In this document: positions 1 through 6,466 of the stretch, piece by piece
Layout of the letters: the number at the start of each line of letters is the position of its first letter
How positions within the stretch are numbered: position 1 is the first letter of the stretch
DNA from: Pseudocoprococcus catus
GTDB lineage: Bacteria > Bacillota > Clostridia > Lachnospirales > Lachnospiraceae
Reading direction: 5' to 3'
Assembly: GCF_019734885.1 (NCBI RefSeq)
Contig: NZ_JAAXCM010000055.1
Coordinates: 1-46,604, forward strand
DNA: 46,604 bases
Notes under the pieces: model-generated
What the model was told of the DNA's origin: nothing
What the model saw: the letters and a program-made list of their open reading frames with translations, nothing else
Database searches by the model: none
Made by a program: the position numbers and the translations under genes

Positions 1-122
1 AAGATAAGATCTCTCATTCGGAAGAAGTAAGACCCCTTGAAGACGACGAGGTAGATAGGGCAGGGGTGGAAGGGCAGCAATGTCCGGAGCTGACTGTTAC
101 TAATCGGTCGAGGGCTTGACCA
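1..122 (+). rRNA. 23S ribosomal RNA, 3' end (partial)
   Basis: The first ~120 bases match the conserved 3' end of bacterial 23S rRNA, including the stretch ending in ACTAATCGGTCGAGGGCTTG. The 5' part lies outside the window, and the exact 3' end is uncertain by a few bases. A tRNA gene follows after about 78 bases. No 5S rRNA gene is visible between them or in the next few hundred bases. Confidence 0.93.
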
Positions 123-200
123 AAATGGTTCTAAAAGGCAGAGTGTTTTATGATATGCAGTTTTGAAGGTGCATGGTTTTTATTTTATAATGCTTTATAT

Positions 201-275
201 CGGGGTGTGGCTCAGCTTGGCTAGAGCGCTTGATTTGGGATCAAGAGGTCGCAGGTTCGAATCCTGTCACCCCGA
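201..275 (+). tRNA. tRNA-Pro (anticodon UGG)
   Basis: A full cloverleaf is visible. The acceptor arm CGGGGTG (201-207) pairs with CACCCCG (268-274), with A275 as discriminator. The anticodon stem CTTGA/TCAAG encloses loop TTTGGGA, giving anticodon TGG (proline). The T arm carries GGTTCGAATCC. CCA is not encoded. A run of T follows directly and may help end transcription of the rRNA-tRNA unit. Confidence 0.96.
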
Positions 276-436
276 CTTTTTCCAGAGATGTTTCTTCTAT
301 TTTTATAATTAATAAAAAAATAGTAAGAGGACTCTGGTATTTTTTTTGCCTTTCAATCAAAAGGATGTATCTATTTAGGTATATGAGAGGGCGAAAAATA
401 AAAATAAAAAATTGCTAAGAATACGCAATAAAAACA

Positions 437-465
437 TTGACAGATAAAAATATTTGCAATATAAT
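437..465 (+). promoter_or_regulatory. Consensus sigma-A promoter for rplM-rpsI
   Basis: Perfect -35 TTGACA (437-442) and perfect -10 TATAAT (460-465) are separated by 17 bases. Transcription should start near 472, leaving a leader of about 200 bases before rplM. This is the strongest promoter match I found in the window. Confidence 0.88.
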
Positions 466-471
466 AAGTAA

Positions 472-662
472 TTGTGACAGTATGGTTAAAAATACTTCGC
501 CAATAGCCCCGGTGGGGTATTTGAACAATATATTTTTTAGAAAATATCTGATTGTTGGACGTTTGTTGTGATTGACGAGATCAACAGATGAAAGTGAGCT
601 TTGATGTTTTCGGACATTTACATCAGGGAGCTAGTATTTCTTATACGATTAGATACACGAAT
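472..662 (+). promoter_or_regulatory. Structured 5' leader of the rplM-rpsI mRNA
   Basis: The stretch 276-675 has no gene; it holds the promoter and this leader. Hairpins seen: AACAAT(524)+ATATTTT with loop TTAG and AAAATAT+ATTGTT(556); and AGCT..TGATGT (about 598-609) with ACATCA..AGCT (ending about 633). L13 leaders that autoregulate rplM are known in Firmicutes, so this is a plausible example. I cannot confirm a match to that RNA family by eye. Confidence 0.45.
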
Positions 663-675
663 AAGGAGGTTCACT

Positions 676-1110
676 ATGAAAAGCTTTGTAGCCAGCCCGG
701 CAACAATTGAAAGAAAATGGTATGTAGTTGACGCTGCAGATCAGACATTAGGACGTTTAACTTCACAGGTAGCAGCAATCCTGAGAGGTAAGAATAAACC
801 AACATTTACACCAAACGTAGATACAGGTGATTATGTAATCGTAATCAATGCTGACAAGATTAAAGTAACTGGTAAGAAGATGGATCAGAAGATCTACTAC
901 AGCCACTCTGATTATGTAGGCGGTATGAAAGAAGCTACATTAAGAGAAAAAATGGCTAAGAAACCTGAAGATGTTATTACATTAGCAGTTAAGGGTATGC
1001 TTCCAAAGGGACCATTAGGAAGAGCTATGATCAAGAAGCTTCATGTATATGCAGGTCCTGAACACAACCATGCAGCTCAGAAACCAGAAGTACTTGAACT
1101 CAAGTATTAA
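676..1110 (+). CDS. rplM: 50S ribosomal protein L13
   Basis: Structural protein of the large ribosomal subunit. The start at 676 ([20 protein letters not shown]) is chosen over the upstream in-frame TTG at 601 because AAGGAGG (663-669) sits six bases before it and the family begins there. The 144 residues are the normal L13 length. The motifs [15 protein letters not shown] and the C-terminal [13 protein letters not shown] are typical. It is first in a two-gene operon with rpsI, the standard rplM-rpsI pairing. It is host chromosomal, with lower GC than the element downstream. Confidence 0.98.
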   Translation: MKSFVASPATIERKWYVVDAADQTLGRLTSQVAAILRGKNKPTFTPNVDTGDYVIVINADKIKVTGKKMDQKIYYSHSDYVGGMKEATLREKMAKKPEDVITLAVKGMLPKGPLGRAMIKKLHVYAGPEHNHAAQKPEVLELKY

Positions 1111-1141
1111 TTAATGGATTACATCGGAAGGAGAGAGAATA

Positions 1142-1534
1142 ATGGCTTCAGTAAAATATTACGGAACAGGTAGAAGAAAAAAGAGTATTGCCAGAGTATA
1201 CCTTACACCAGGTACAGGTAAGATCACAATCAACAAGAGAGATATCGATGAATATTTCGGTCTTGAAACATTAAAAGTTGTTGTTAGACAGCCACTTGTT
1301 GCAACAGAAACATTAGAGAAATTCGATGTATTAGTTAATGTTCACGGCGGCGGTTTCACAGGCCAGGCTGGTGCTATCAGACACGGTATCGCTCGTGCAT
1401 TACTGAAAGCAGACGCTGAATTCAGACCAACTCTTAAGAAAGCTGGTTATCTGACAAGAGATCCACGTATGAAAGAACGTAAGAAGTACGGCCTCAAGGC
1501 TGCACGTCGCGCTCCGCAGTTCAGCAAGCGATAA
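1142..1534 (+). CDS. rpsI: 30S ribosomal protein S9 (integration target of the element)
   Basis: Structural protein of the small subunit whose C-terminal tail reaches the decoding region. The 130 residues begin [19 protein letters not shown] and end in the canonical [10 protein letters not shown]. The gene lies 31 bases after rplM with its own GGAGAG site. Its last ten codons plus two bases past the stop (1505-1536) recur at 45927-45958, marking it as the attachment gene of the ICE. The reading frame is intact after integration, so the element supplies or preserves a functional 3' end. Confidence 0.98.
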   Translation: MASVKYYGTGRRKKSIARVYLTPGTGKITINKRDIDEYFGLETLKVVVRQPLVATETLEKFDVLVNVHGGGFTGQAGAIRHGIARALLKADAEFRPTLKKAGYLTRDPRMKERKKYGLKAARRAPQFSKR

Positions 1535-1536
1535 TC
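1505..1536. repeat. Left attachment core in rpsI 3' end (32-bp direct repeat)
   Basis: This 32-base segment begins CGTCGCGCTCCGCAG, covers the rpsI stop codon TAA and ends TC. It is repeated exactly at 45927-45958. Bases either side differ (GCA before here, GCT before the right copy; GACTG after here, TACGC after the right copy), so the identical core is 32 bp. It marks the left junction of the element. Confidence 0.9.
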
Positions 1537-1567
1537 GACTGCTCAGACTATATCAAAATGGTTCAAA

Positions 1568-1599
1568 AAGCCCGGAAAATCAAGGTTTTCCGGGCTTTT
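1568..1599 (+). terminator. Intrinsic terminator after rpsI
   Basis: AAGCCCGGAAAA pairs with TTTTCCGGGCTT around a short TCAAGG loop, followed by more T. The stem is perfect and GC-rich at its base. It lies inside the element's left end, about 30 bases beyond the att core, so rpsI now ends transcription at an element-borne terminator. A near copy occurs at about 46108. Confidence 0.85.
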
Positions 1600-1644
1600 G
1601 CTATATCTAAACGGGCTGATATGGTTTGACCAAATTTGGCAAAA

Positions 1645-1755
1645 CGAGAGCCGATTTTATCCAATTTTTAGTGGTCCGCAAGTGGTTAACTGACCAAAAA
1701 GAGGGCGAAAAGAGGGGGAAGTGGTTCCCAAAGTGGTTAACCGAGAGCCGATTTT
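1645..1755. repeat. Short direct repeats in the left end (candidate recombinase arm sites)
   Basis: CGAGAGCCGATTTT occurs at 1645-1658 and 1742-1755. AAGTGGTTAAC occurs at 1680-1690 and 1731-1741. The core AGTGGT appears four times, at 1670, 1681, 1720 and 1732, in two pairs spaced 11-12 bases (one helical turn). There is no gene in 1537-1999. Tyrosine recombinases of ICEs commonly use such arm-type repeats close to the att core; the assignment here is inference. Confidence 0.55.
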
Positions 1756-1813
1756 TGGGGTGCTTTTCAGCCCTCCTTTCCCTCGTTTTTTGGCTGTGGC
1801 AGTTTGGCATAGT

Positions 1814-1842
1814 TTGAGCTAATTTGAATAATTGAATATGAA
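1814..1842 (+). promoter_or_regulatory. Weak candidate promoter for the parA operon
   Basis: TTGAGC (1814-1819) and TATGAA (1837-1842) are 17 bases apart, each matching four of six consensus positions. It precedes two terminator-like hairpins and then parA. I found no better candidate between the att core and parA. Confidence 0.3.
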
Positions 1843-1851
1843 TTTGATGTA

Positions 1852-1881
1852 GCACACAGTATAAATGCTGGGTGCTTTTTT
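1852..1881 (+). terminator. Terminator-like hairpin 1 upstream of parA
   Basis: GCACACAG (1852-1859) pairs with CTGGGTGC (1868-1875) with one A-G mismatch, then a run of six T. The equivalent hairpin in the right flank (about 46347-46377) has a longer, fully paired stem allowing one G-T. That conservation suggests the hairpin matters. Confidence 0.55.
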
Positions 1882-1914
1882 CATTTCAGGAACTCGTATT
1901 CCGGCGATAGAAAG

Positions 1915-1955
1915 AGCCGTCACTTCACTGTTAATTTTGAAGTGGCGGCTTTTTC
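1915..1955 (+). terminator. Terminator-like hairpin 2 upstream of parA
   Basis: AGCCGTCACTTCA (1915-1927) pairs with TGAAGTGGCGGCT (1938-1950) with one G-T wobble, followed by TTTTCTATTT. It is a strong intrinsic terminator shape located only about 45 bases before the parA start, so it could act as an attenuator. The left arm is conserved in the right flank, where an IS interrupts the right arm. Confidence 0.7.
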
Positions 1956-1999
1956 TATTTCCAGAAGCAACAGCAATAATTAGAAATGAGGTGAAGTCA

Positions 2000-2821
2000 A
2001 TGAACACGCAAATCATCGCCATTGCCAACCAGAAAGGCGGCGTTGGCAAGACAACGACCTGTGCCAACTTGGGAATCGGGCTGGCGCAGGCCGGAAAGAA
2101 AGTCCTGCTGATCGACGGGGACCCGCAAGGGAGCCTGACAATCAGCCTGGGAAATCCGCAACCGGACAAGTTGCCATTTACATTGTCCGATGCAATGGGC
2201 AAAATTCTGATGGATCAGCCTATACGCCCCGGAGAAGGTATTCTGCATCATGCAGAAGGCGTTGACCTGATGCCTGCGGACATCCAGTTATCCGGTATGG
2301 AGGTATCCCTGGTAAACGCCATGAGCCGTGAGACTATCTTGCGGCAATATCTGGACACGCTGAAGGGGCAATACTCCCATATCCTCATCGACTGCCAGCC
2401 CTCCCTGGGTATGCTCACAGTCAATGCGCTGGCCGCTGCGAACAGGATCATAATTCCCGTTCAGGCAGAGTATCTGCCCGCCAAAGGACTGGAACAGCTG
2501 CTCTCCACGGTAAACAAGGTAAAGCGGCAGATCAACCCCAAGCTCCAGATAGACGGTATCCTGCTGACGATGGTGGACAGCCGAACCAACTTTGCCAAAG
2601 AGATCTCCGCGCTCCTGCGTGAGACCTATGGCAGCAAGATCAAAGTATTCAGCACAGAGATCCCCCACTCTGTCCGGGCAAAGGAAATTAGCGCAGAGGG
2701 AAAAAGTATTTTCGCCCATGACCCTGGCGGCAAAGTGGCAGAGGGGTATCGAAATCTGACGAAGGAGGTGTTGAAACTTGAAAAGCAGCGCGAAAAAAAT
2801 AGAGCTGGCCTCGGTAGATGA
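2000..2821 (+). CDS. parA: ParA/Soj-family partition ATPase
   Basis: Deviant Walker-type ATPase that, with ParB, segregates or stabilises DNA; here probably the excised circular ICE. The start at 2000 (MNTQIIAIANQKGGVGKTTT) is chosen because GAGGTG lies just upstream and the family begins with this strand; an in-frame extension to 1865 has no support and would cross a terminator hairpin. Visible motifs: Walker A KGGVGKTT (residues 12-19), the switch aspartates in LLIDGDPQG, and Walker B-like ILIDCQPS. The 273 residues are normal for the family. It overlaps parB by 44 bases. Confidence 0.93.
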   Translation: MNTQIIAIANQKGGVGKTTTCANLGIGLAQAGKKVLLIDGDPQGSLTISLGNPQPDKLPFTLSDAMGKILMDQPIRPGEGILHHAEGVDLMPADIQLSGMEVSLVNAMSRETILRQYLDTLKGQYSHILIDCQPSLGMLTVNALAAANRIIIPVQAEYLPAKGLEQLLSTVNKVKRQINPKLQIDGILLTMVDSRTNFAKEISALLRETYGSKIKVFSTEIPHSVRAKEISAEGKSIFAHDPGGKVAEGYRNLTKEVLKLEKQREKNRAGLGR

Positions 2822-3704
2822 TCTGTTCTCCACCGAAGAAGGCCGTCAGGATGCAAAGCTGGAAAAGATTCAGGAGATTCCGCTGTCTGAATTGCATCCC
2901 TTTAAGAACCACCCATTCAAAGTCAAGGATGACGAAGCCATGATGGAGACCGCTGACAGTATCAAGCAGTATGGCGTTCTGGTTCCGGCGATTGCTCGAC
3001 CGGACCCGGAGGGTGGTTATGAGCTGGTAGCCGGACACAGGCGGCACAGAGCCAGTGAACTGGCAGACAAGGAGACCATGCCAGTCATTGTTCGGGATTT
3101 GGATGATGATGCCGCCACGATCATTATGGTTGACAGCAATTTGCAACGAGAAAGCTTGCTCCCAAGTGAAAGAGCCTTTGCCTACAAGATGAAGCTGGAC
3201 GCCATGAAACATCAGGGAGAGCGAGTTGATTTAACTTCGTCCCAAGTTGGGACGAAGTTGAGAGCCGATGAAATATTGGCTCAGCAGGCTGGTTCAAGCA
3301 GAAATCAAATTCAGCGCTATATCCGTCTGACAGAGTTGATTCCCGAACTGCTGGACATGGTGGATGAAAAGAAGATTGCCCTGAACCCTGCCTATGAGCT
3401 GTCCTTTCTCAAAAAGGAGGAACAGGTAGACCTGTTGGACGCAATGGACAGCGAACAGGCTACCCCTTCTCTTTCTCAAGCCCAGCGGCTCAAGAAATAC
3501 AGTCAGGAGGGGCATCTGACCCTCGATATGATGCGTGTCATCATGGGTGAGGAAAAGAAAAGCGATCTGGACCGAGTGACATTTACCTCTGACACCTTGC
3601 GGAAGTATTTCCCTAAAAGCTATACGCCCCAGCGGATGCAGGAAACCATCATCAAGCTGCTGGAGGCATGGCAGAAAAAGCGTCAGAGAGACCAGGAACG
3701 ATGA
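2778..3704 (+). CDS. parB: ParB-like nuclease-fold DNA-binding protein
   Basis: Partner of ParA. The TTG start at 2778 (KSSAKKIELASVDDLF) follows GAAGGAGGTG by about eight bases. The N-terminal ParB domain is clear: IPLSELHPFKNHPFKV, then GVLVPAIARPDPEGGYELVAGHRRHRAS (the ParB/Srx box), followed by the helix-turn-helix region SSRNQIQRYIRLTELIPELLDMVD. At 308 residues it has normal ParB length. A 27-base palindrome lies inside the coding sequence (3233-3259). The product may bind a site in the ICE; no 16-bp chromosomal parS consensus was noticed. Confidence 0.9.
   Translation: MKSSAKKIELASVDDLFSTEEGRQDAKLEKIQEIPLSELHPFKNHPFKVKDDEAMMETADSIKQYGVLVPAIARPDPEGGYELVAGHRRHRASELADKETMPVIVRDLDDDAATIIMVDSNLQRESLLPSERAFAYKMKLDAMKHQGERVDLTSSQVGTKLRADEILAQQAGSSRNQIQRYIRLTELIPELLDMVDEKKIALNPAYELSFLKKEEQVDLLDAMDSEQATPSLSQAQRLKKYSQEGHLTLDMMRVIMGEEKKSDLDRVTFTSDTLRKYFPKSYTPQRMQETIIKLLEAWQKKRQRDQER
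3233..3259. repeat. Perfect 13-bp inverted repeat inside parB
   Basis: AACTTCGTCCCAA (3233-3245), a central G, then TTGGGACGAAGTT (3247-3259). The arms are fully complementary. It encodes LTSSQVGTKL in ParB, between the ParB box and the helix-turn-helix segment. A centromere-like ParB site or an mRNA hairpin are both possible. Confidence 0.8.
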
Positions 3705-3716
3705 AAGGAGCCGCCT

Positions 3717-3992
3717 ATGAGGGATATTTCAGCCCGTGAGCTGAAAGGACACAACATTCTCGCCGTAGAGAGGTTTTGGGATGACACACGCTGGATGATT
3801 GAGTTTTCCGTCCTGCGTCCCAGCGCAGCTTACGGCAGTCCCGGAGAGGAAATGCGGCTGTTTTTGACCGAGGACGGGTATCAGGCCGCTCTGCAAAGCC
3901 AGCAGCGCCGGGAGATCAAGATCAAGCGTTACGCTCGTGTGATTGAGGGACATATCCTCGATTTCAAACCGGGAAAACGCCGCCGCTCATAA
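3717..3992 (+). CDS. Small conserved ICE protein, paralogue of the 5556-5867 product
   Basis: A 91-residue protein of unknown function, 12 bases after parB with AAAGGAG six bases before its ATG. Its core (FWDDTRWMIEFSVL, MRLFLTEDGYQAALQSQQRREIKIKRYARV) aligns with the gene at 5556-5867 (FAEDTRHMIIFDVL, TRLFLSDTGYEKALDSQEKGQIKILSHAKV). The two are therefore diverged copies of one family. I see no signal peptide, membrane segment or catalytic motif. The C-terminus is basic (KPGKRRRS). Its place in the parAB operon suggests a role in maintenance or regulation, but this is only context. Confidence 0.75.
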   Translation: MRDISARELKGHNILAVERFWDDTRWMIEFSVLRPSAAYGSPGEEMRLFLTEDGYQAALQSQQRREIKIKRYARVIEGHILDFKPGKRRRS

Positions 3993-4015
3993 ACCCATAC
4001 AACGAAAGGAAAGGA

Positions 4016-4207
4016 ATGACTATGTGTACGGTAAAGGAAATTCAAGAAGCAATCCGGGAAGATTGCAAATCTCAGCATGACATGGATACAACGGATATTG
4101 ACCGCGTGATGCAAACACTTCCTTTCGCCCAGGAGGAGCCATTTACAGAGGCGCGTCTTCAAAAGCCGCTGTTTTGGTTCTATGCAAGAAAATTTGAAAA
4201 GTGTTGA
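4016..4207 (+). CDS. Small hypothetical protein
   Basis: A 63-residue open frame, MTMCTVKEIQEAIREDCKSQHDMDTTDID. Two start codons are possible: ATG 4016 (AAAGGA at 4005-4010) and ATG 4022 (AAAGGA at 4010-4015). The duplicated AAAGGA makes both reasonable. The N-terminal half is predicted to be helical and acidic; there is no known motif. It is the last gene before a clear terminator at 4210-4244, so it closes the parA-parB transcription unit. Function unknown. Confidence 0.6.
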   Translation: MTMCTVKEIQEAIREDCKSQHDMDTTDIDRVMQTLPFAQEEPFTEARLQKPLFWFYARKFEKC

Positions 4208-4209
4208 AC

Positions 4210-4244
4210 ACCGCAATTCTTTGGAATGAGGATTGCGGTTTTTT
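4210..4244 (+). terminator. Intrinsic terminator ending the parAB unit
   Basis: ACCGCAAT (4210-4217) pairs perfectly with ATTGCGGT (4232-4239), and the stem runs into TTTTTT. It begins three bases after the preceding stop codon and separates the partition genes from the next unit. Confidence 0.85.
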
Positions 4245-4273
4245 GTACCCAAAATTCGGAAGGAGTGAGGTCG

Positions 4274-5152
4274 ATGGCCGTTTTTCGCATTGAACGGACC
4301 CGTGATTATACCGTGATGAGCAATCATCATTTACGAAATGCAAATCTGTCGTTAAAAGCCAAGGGGCTGCTTTCCATGATGCTGTCTTTGCCAGAGGACT
4401 GGAATTACACCACCCGTGGTCTTGCAAAGATTTGTAAGGAGGGCGTGGATGCCATAGGCGCTGCGTTGCGGGAATTGGAGGCTGCCGGTTACATTGTGCG
4501 GCACAAACTGCGTGACCGCCAGGGACGCATCAGTGATACGGAGTATGTCATATATGAGCAGCCACAGCCGAAGAACCCGGATACGCCCCAGCCGGATATG
4601 GCTTCACCAGATACGGAAAACCCGTATCTGGATAAACCGGATACGGAAAAGCCCGCAGAATTAAATATAGAGAAATCAAATACAGAAAAAACAATTACTT
4701 ATGGATCAAGTACCGATTCTATTCCCTTCCGGGAGCCAGCGGCAGCACAGCTGCCGGAACGGAAAGGAAGGGATGCGATGTCTGTCTCAGAGATGGAAAG
4801 TTATCGGGATTTGATTCTGGAGAACATCGAGTATGACCACCTGTGCCGGGAGTTTACCACCTACCGGGAGGACCTGGACGAGATTGTGGAGCTGATGGTG
4901 GAGACTGTCTGCGCCAAGCGGAAAACCACCCGGATCGCTGGCAGTGACTTCCCCCATGAGGTGGTGCGCTCCCGTTTTTTGAAGCTGGACAGCGAGCATA
5001 TCCGGTTTGTCATGGACAGCTTACAGAAAAACACCACCGAGGTCCGCAACATGAAGCAGTATCTGCTTGCGGTGCTGTTCAACGCGCCGACCACGATCAG
5101 CAACCACTACACTGCACAAGTCAACCACGATATGTATGCAGGCGGCTGGTAA
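4274..5152 (+). CDS. Helix-turn-helix protein with DUF6017-like C-terminus (putative replication initiator)
   Basis: The start at 4274 (MAVFRIERTRDYTVMSNHHLR) follows AAGGAG by eight bases. The N-terminal ~100 residues form a winged-helix type domain (LSLKAKGLLSMMLSLPEDWNYTTRGLAKICKEGVDAIGAALRELEAAGYI) as in RepA-like and DnaD-like initiators. A proline/aspartate-rich linker with repeated PDTEKP/PDTENP follows. The C-terminal ~120 residues (REDLDEIVELMVETVC to NHYTAQVNHDMYAGGW) resemble what I know as DUF6017. Such proteins are standard near the partition genes of Tn1549-like ICEs and may drive replication of the excised circle. That role is inferred. Confidence 0.8.
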   Translation: MAVFRIERTRDYTVMSNHHLRNANLSLKAKGLLSMMLSLPEDWNYTTRGLAKICKEGVDAIGAALRELEAAGYIVRHKLRDRQGRISDTEYVIYEQPQPKNPDTPQPDMASPDTENPYLDKPDTEKPAELNIEKSNTEKTITYGSSTDSIPFREPAAAQLPERKGRDAMSVSEMESYRDLILENIEYDHLCREFTTYREDLDEIVELMVETVCAKRKTTRIAGSDFPHEVVRSRFLKLDSEHIRFVMDSLQKNTTEVRNMKQYLLAVLFNAPTTISNHYTAQVNHDMYAGGW

Positions 5153-5200
5153 ACAGCCGCTTTTCTGCTGCCCGGATACACCGGGAGAAAGGATTTTGCC

Positions 5201-5563
5201 ATGAAACGACCCCTTGCTTACATTACGGCTCCCTGGAGCAACAGCCAGTATGAGAACGCCGAGAACGCTGCGGCCTACTGCCGTCAGGTGTACGACGCCG
5301 GGTATTCGCCCATCTGCCCGGTGCTGTTCCTGCCCACCTTCCTCAAGGACGACATTCCCCAGGAACACAAGGACGGTCTGGATATGGCGCGGGACTACCT
5401 GCGCCGTTCCCATGTGCTGGTGGTCTGCGGCCACGGCATCGACGAGACCGTGAAGAATGACATTGCCACCGCCGAGCGCCTGCGGATTACCGCCACCACC
5501 CTGGACGGCATCCTGACCGTGAAGGGCCAGGGGCGTGGGAAAGGAGGTGCGCGCCATGCCTGA
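5201..5563 (+). CDS. DUF4406/DUF7768-like protein (deoxyribosyltransferase-like fold)
   Basis: A 120-residue protein beginning MKRPLAYITAPWSNSQYENAENA, with the pattern YITAP then SHVLVVCGHGIDE that resembles nucleoside 2-deoxyribosyltransferase-like folds. I cannot assign a substrate. AAAGGA lies before the start. Third-position GC is far higher than in the flanking genes, so the coding sequence may have a separate origin. Its last codons overlap the start of the next gene (ATG 5556, stop 5561-5563), implying coupled translation. A family role in ICE biology is not known to me. Confidence 0.75.
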   Translation: MKRPLAYITAPWSNSQYENAENAAAYCRQVYDAGYSPICPVLFLPTFLKDDIPQEHKDGLDMARDYLRRSHVLVVCGHGIDETVKNDIATAERLRITATTLDGILTVKGQGRGKGGARHA

Positions 5564-5867
5564 GCGTAAGACTGTGGGCCAGCTGATGGAGGAAATGCGC
5601 CTCAAGGCCGGGGCGCAGAACTACCACGGCCACGAATACATGGATTTGCAACGGTTTGCCGAGGACACCCGGCACATGATTATTTTTGATGTGCTGACGA
5701 ACGATTCCCCTGTTGGCTGGAAAGGCGAACGAACCCGCCTGTTCCTGTCGGATACCGGTTATGAAAAAGCACTGGATAGTCAGGAAAAGGGGCAGATTAA
5801 GATTTTGAGCCACGCAAAGGTGCGTCAGGGCAATCTGCACTATGACCGTACTGACCAGTTACGCTAA
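5556..5867 (+). CDS. Small conserved ICE protein, paralogue of the 3717-3992 product
   Basis: The 103-residue product starts MPERKTVGQLMEEMRLKAG at 5556, with AAAGGAGG ideally placed and the start codon overlapping the upstream stop. Its central block FAEDTRHMIIFDVL to KILSHAKVRQGNLHYD aligns with the 3717-3992 protein, with an added N-terminal ~25 residues. No catalytic motif or membrane segment is seen. Function unknown. Two copies on either side of the DUF6017 gene suggest an old duplication. Confidence 0.75.
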   Translation: MPERKTVGQLMEEMRLKAGAQNYHGHEYMDLQRFAEDTRHMIIFDVLTNDSPVGWKGERTRLFLSDTGYEKALDSQEKGQIKILSHAKVRQGNLHYDRTDQLR

Positions 5868-5877
5868 GGAGGGCGGT

Positions 5878-5919
5878 ATGAAGCGTTATCTTCTGCGGCG
5901 GCTGGTGGTTCCGCCTTAG
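5878..5919 (+). CDS. Possible 13-residue leader peptide
   Basis: ATG at 5878 opens MKRYLLRRLVVPP and then TAG. AAGGAGGGCGGT directly precedes it. The peptide is short, basic and ends in a double proline, a stalling-prone sequence, 46 bases before pcfB. It may be a regulatory leader or chance. No further support. Confidence 0.3.
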   Translation: MKRYLLRRLVVPP

Positions 5920-5965
5920 CAAAAATGAGATTCCCTGCAAACTTCGTGGAAAGGAGGCGTTGAAA

Positions 5966-6466
5966 ATGCAGGAAGAAGTGGAAAACAGAACTTTGACGCT
6001 GGTTGTCAGTGGAACAAAGTTTACCGGCAGAATGTTTAAGGCTGCCATAAGCAAGTACATGGCACATCGAAAGGAAAAGAAGCTGGAAAAACAGAGAAGC
6101 CGTGATGCGCCGGTTGTTCCGCATGGAAAACAGACTGTGAAGCAGCTTGTCGGGCAGAATCAGGGAATATCCAACATTGAGATCACAGACCCCTCTATCA
6201 AGGAGTTTGAGAAAATCGCCCGGAAATATGGTGTGGATTATGCGGTGAAAAAGGACCGCAGCAGTTCTCCGCCAAAGTACCTGATTTTTTTCAAAGGCCG
6301 TGATGCAGATGCTCTGACAGCAGCTTTTACAGAGTACACCAACAAAAAAGTCAAAAAGGCAACGAAAACAGAGCGCTCGTCCGTACTGGCAAAACTTAAC
6401 CAGTTCAAAGAGATGGTTAAAAATGCTGTGGTGGATCGCACCAAGCGAAAGGAGCTGGAACGATGA
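5966..6466 (+). CDS. PcfB-family conjugation protein (DUF3801)
   Basis: Product of 166 residues, MQEEVENRTLTLVVSGTKFTGRM. ATG 5966 is preferred over TTG 5960 because AAAGGAGG (5950-5957) is eight bases from it. The VVSGTKFTGRMFKAAISKYMAH N-terminus and the SNIEITDPSIKEFEKIARKYGVDYAVKKD segment are characteristic of the PcfB/DUF3801 family, an accessory protein of the coupling complex in Gram-positive conjugation (pCF10 nomenclature). The C-terminal basic tail fits nucleic-acid or coupling-protein contact. Its stop overlaps the coupling-protein start as ATGA, so the two are translationally coupled. Confidence 0.85.
   Translation: MQEEVENRTLTLVVSGTKFTGRMFKAAISKYMAHRKEKKLEKQRSRDAPVVPHGKQTVKQLVGQNQGISNIEITDPSIKEFEKIARKYGVDYAVKKDRSSSPPKYLIFFKGRDADALTAAFTEYTNKKVKKATKTERSSVLAKLNQFKEMVKNAVVDRTKRKELER

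Noticed and set aside
230-418. Open frame of 62 codons crossing the tRNA-Pro gene
   Set aside because: It overlaps the tRNA, has no ribosome binding site and encodes no recognisable protein.
1607-1855. Open frames on both strands between rpsI and parA
   Set aside because: Composition and repeats indicate a non-coding recombination end; no ribosome binding sites, and the second related end does not keep the frames.
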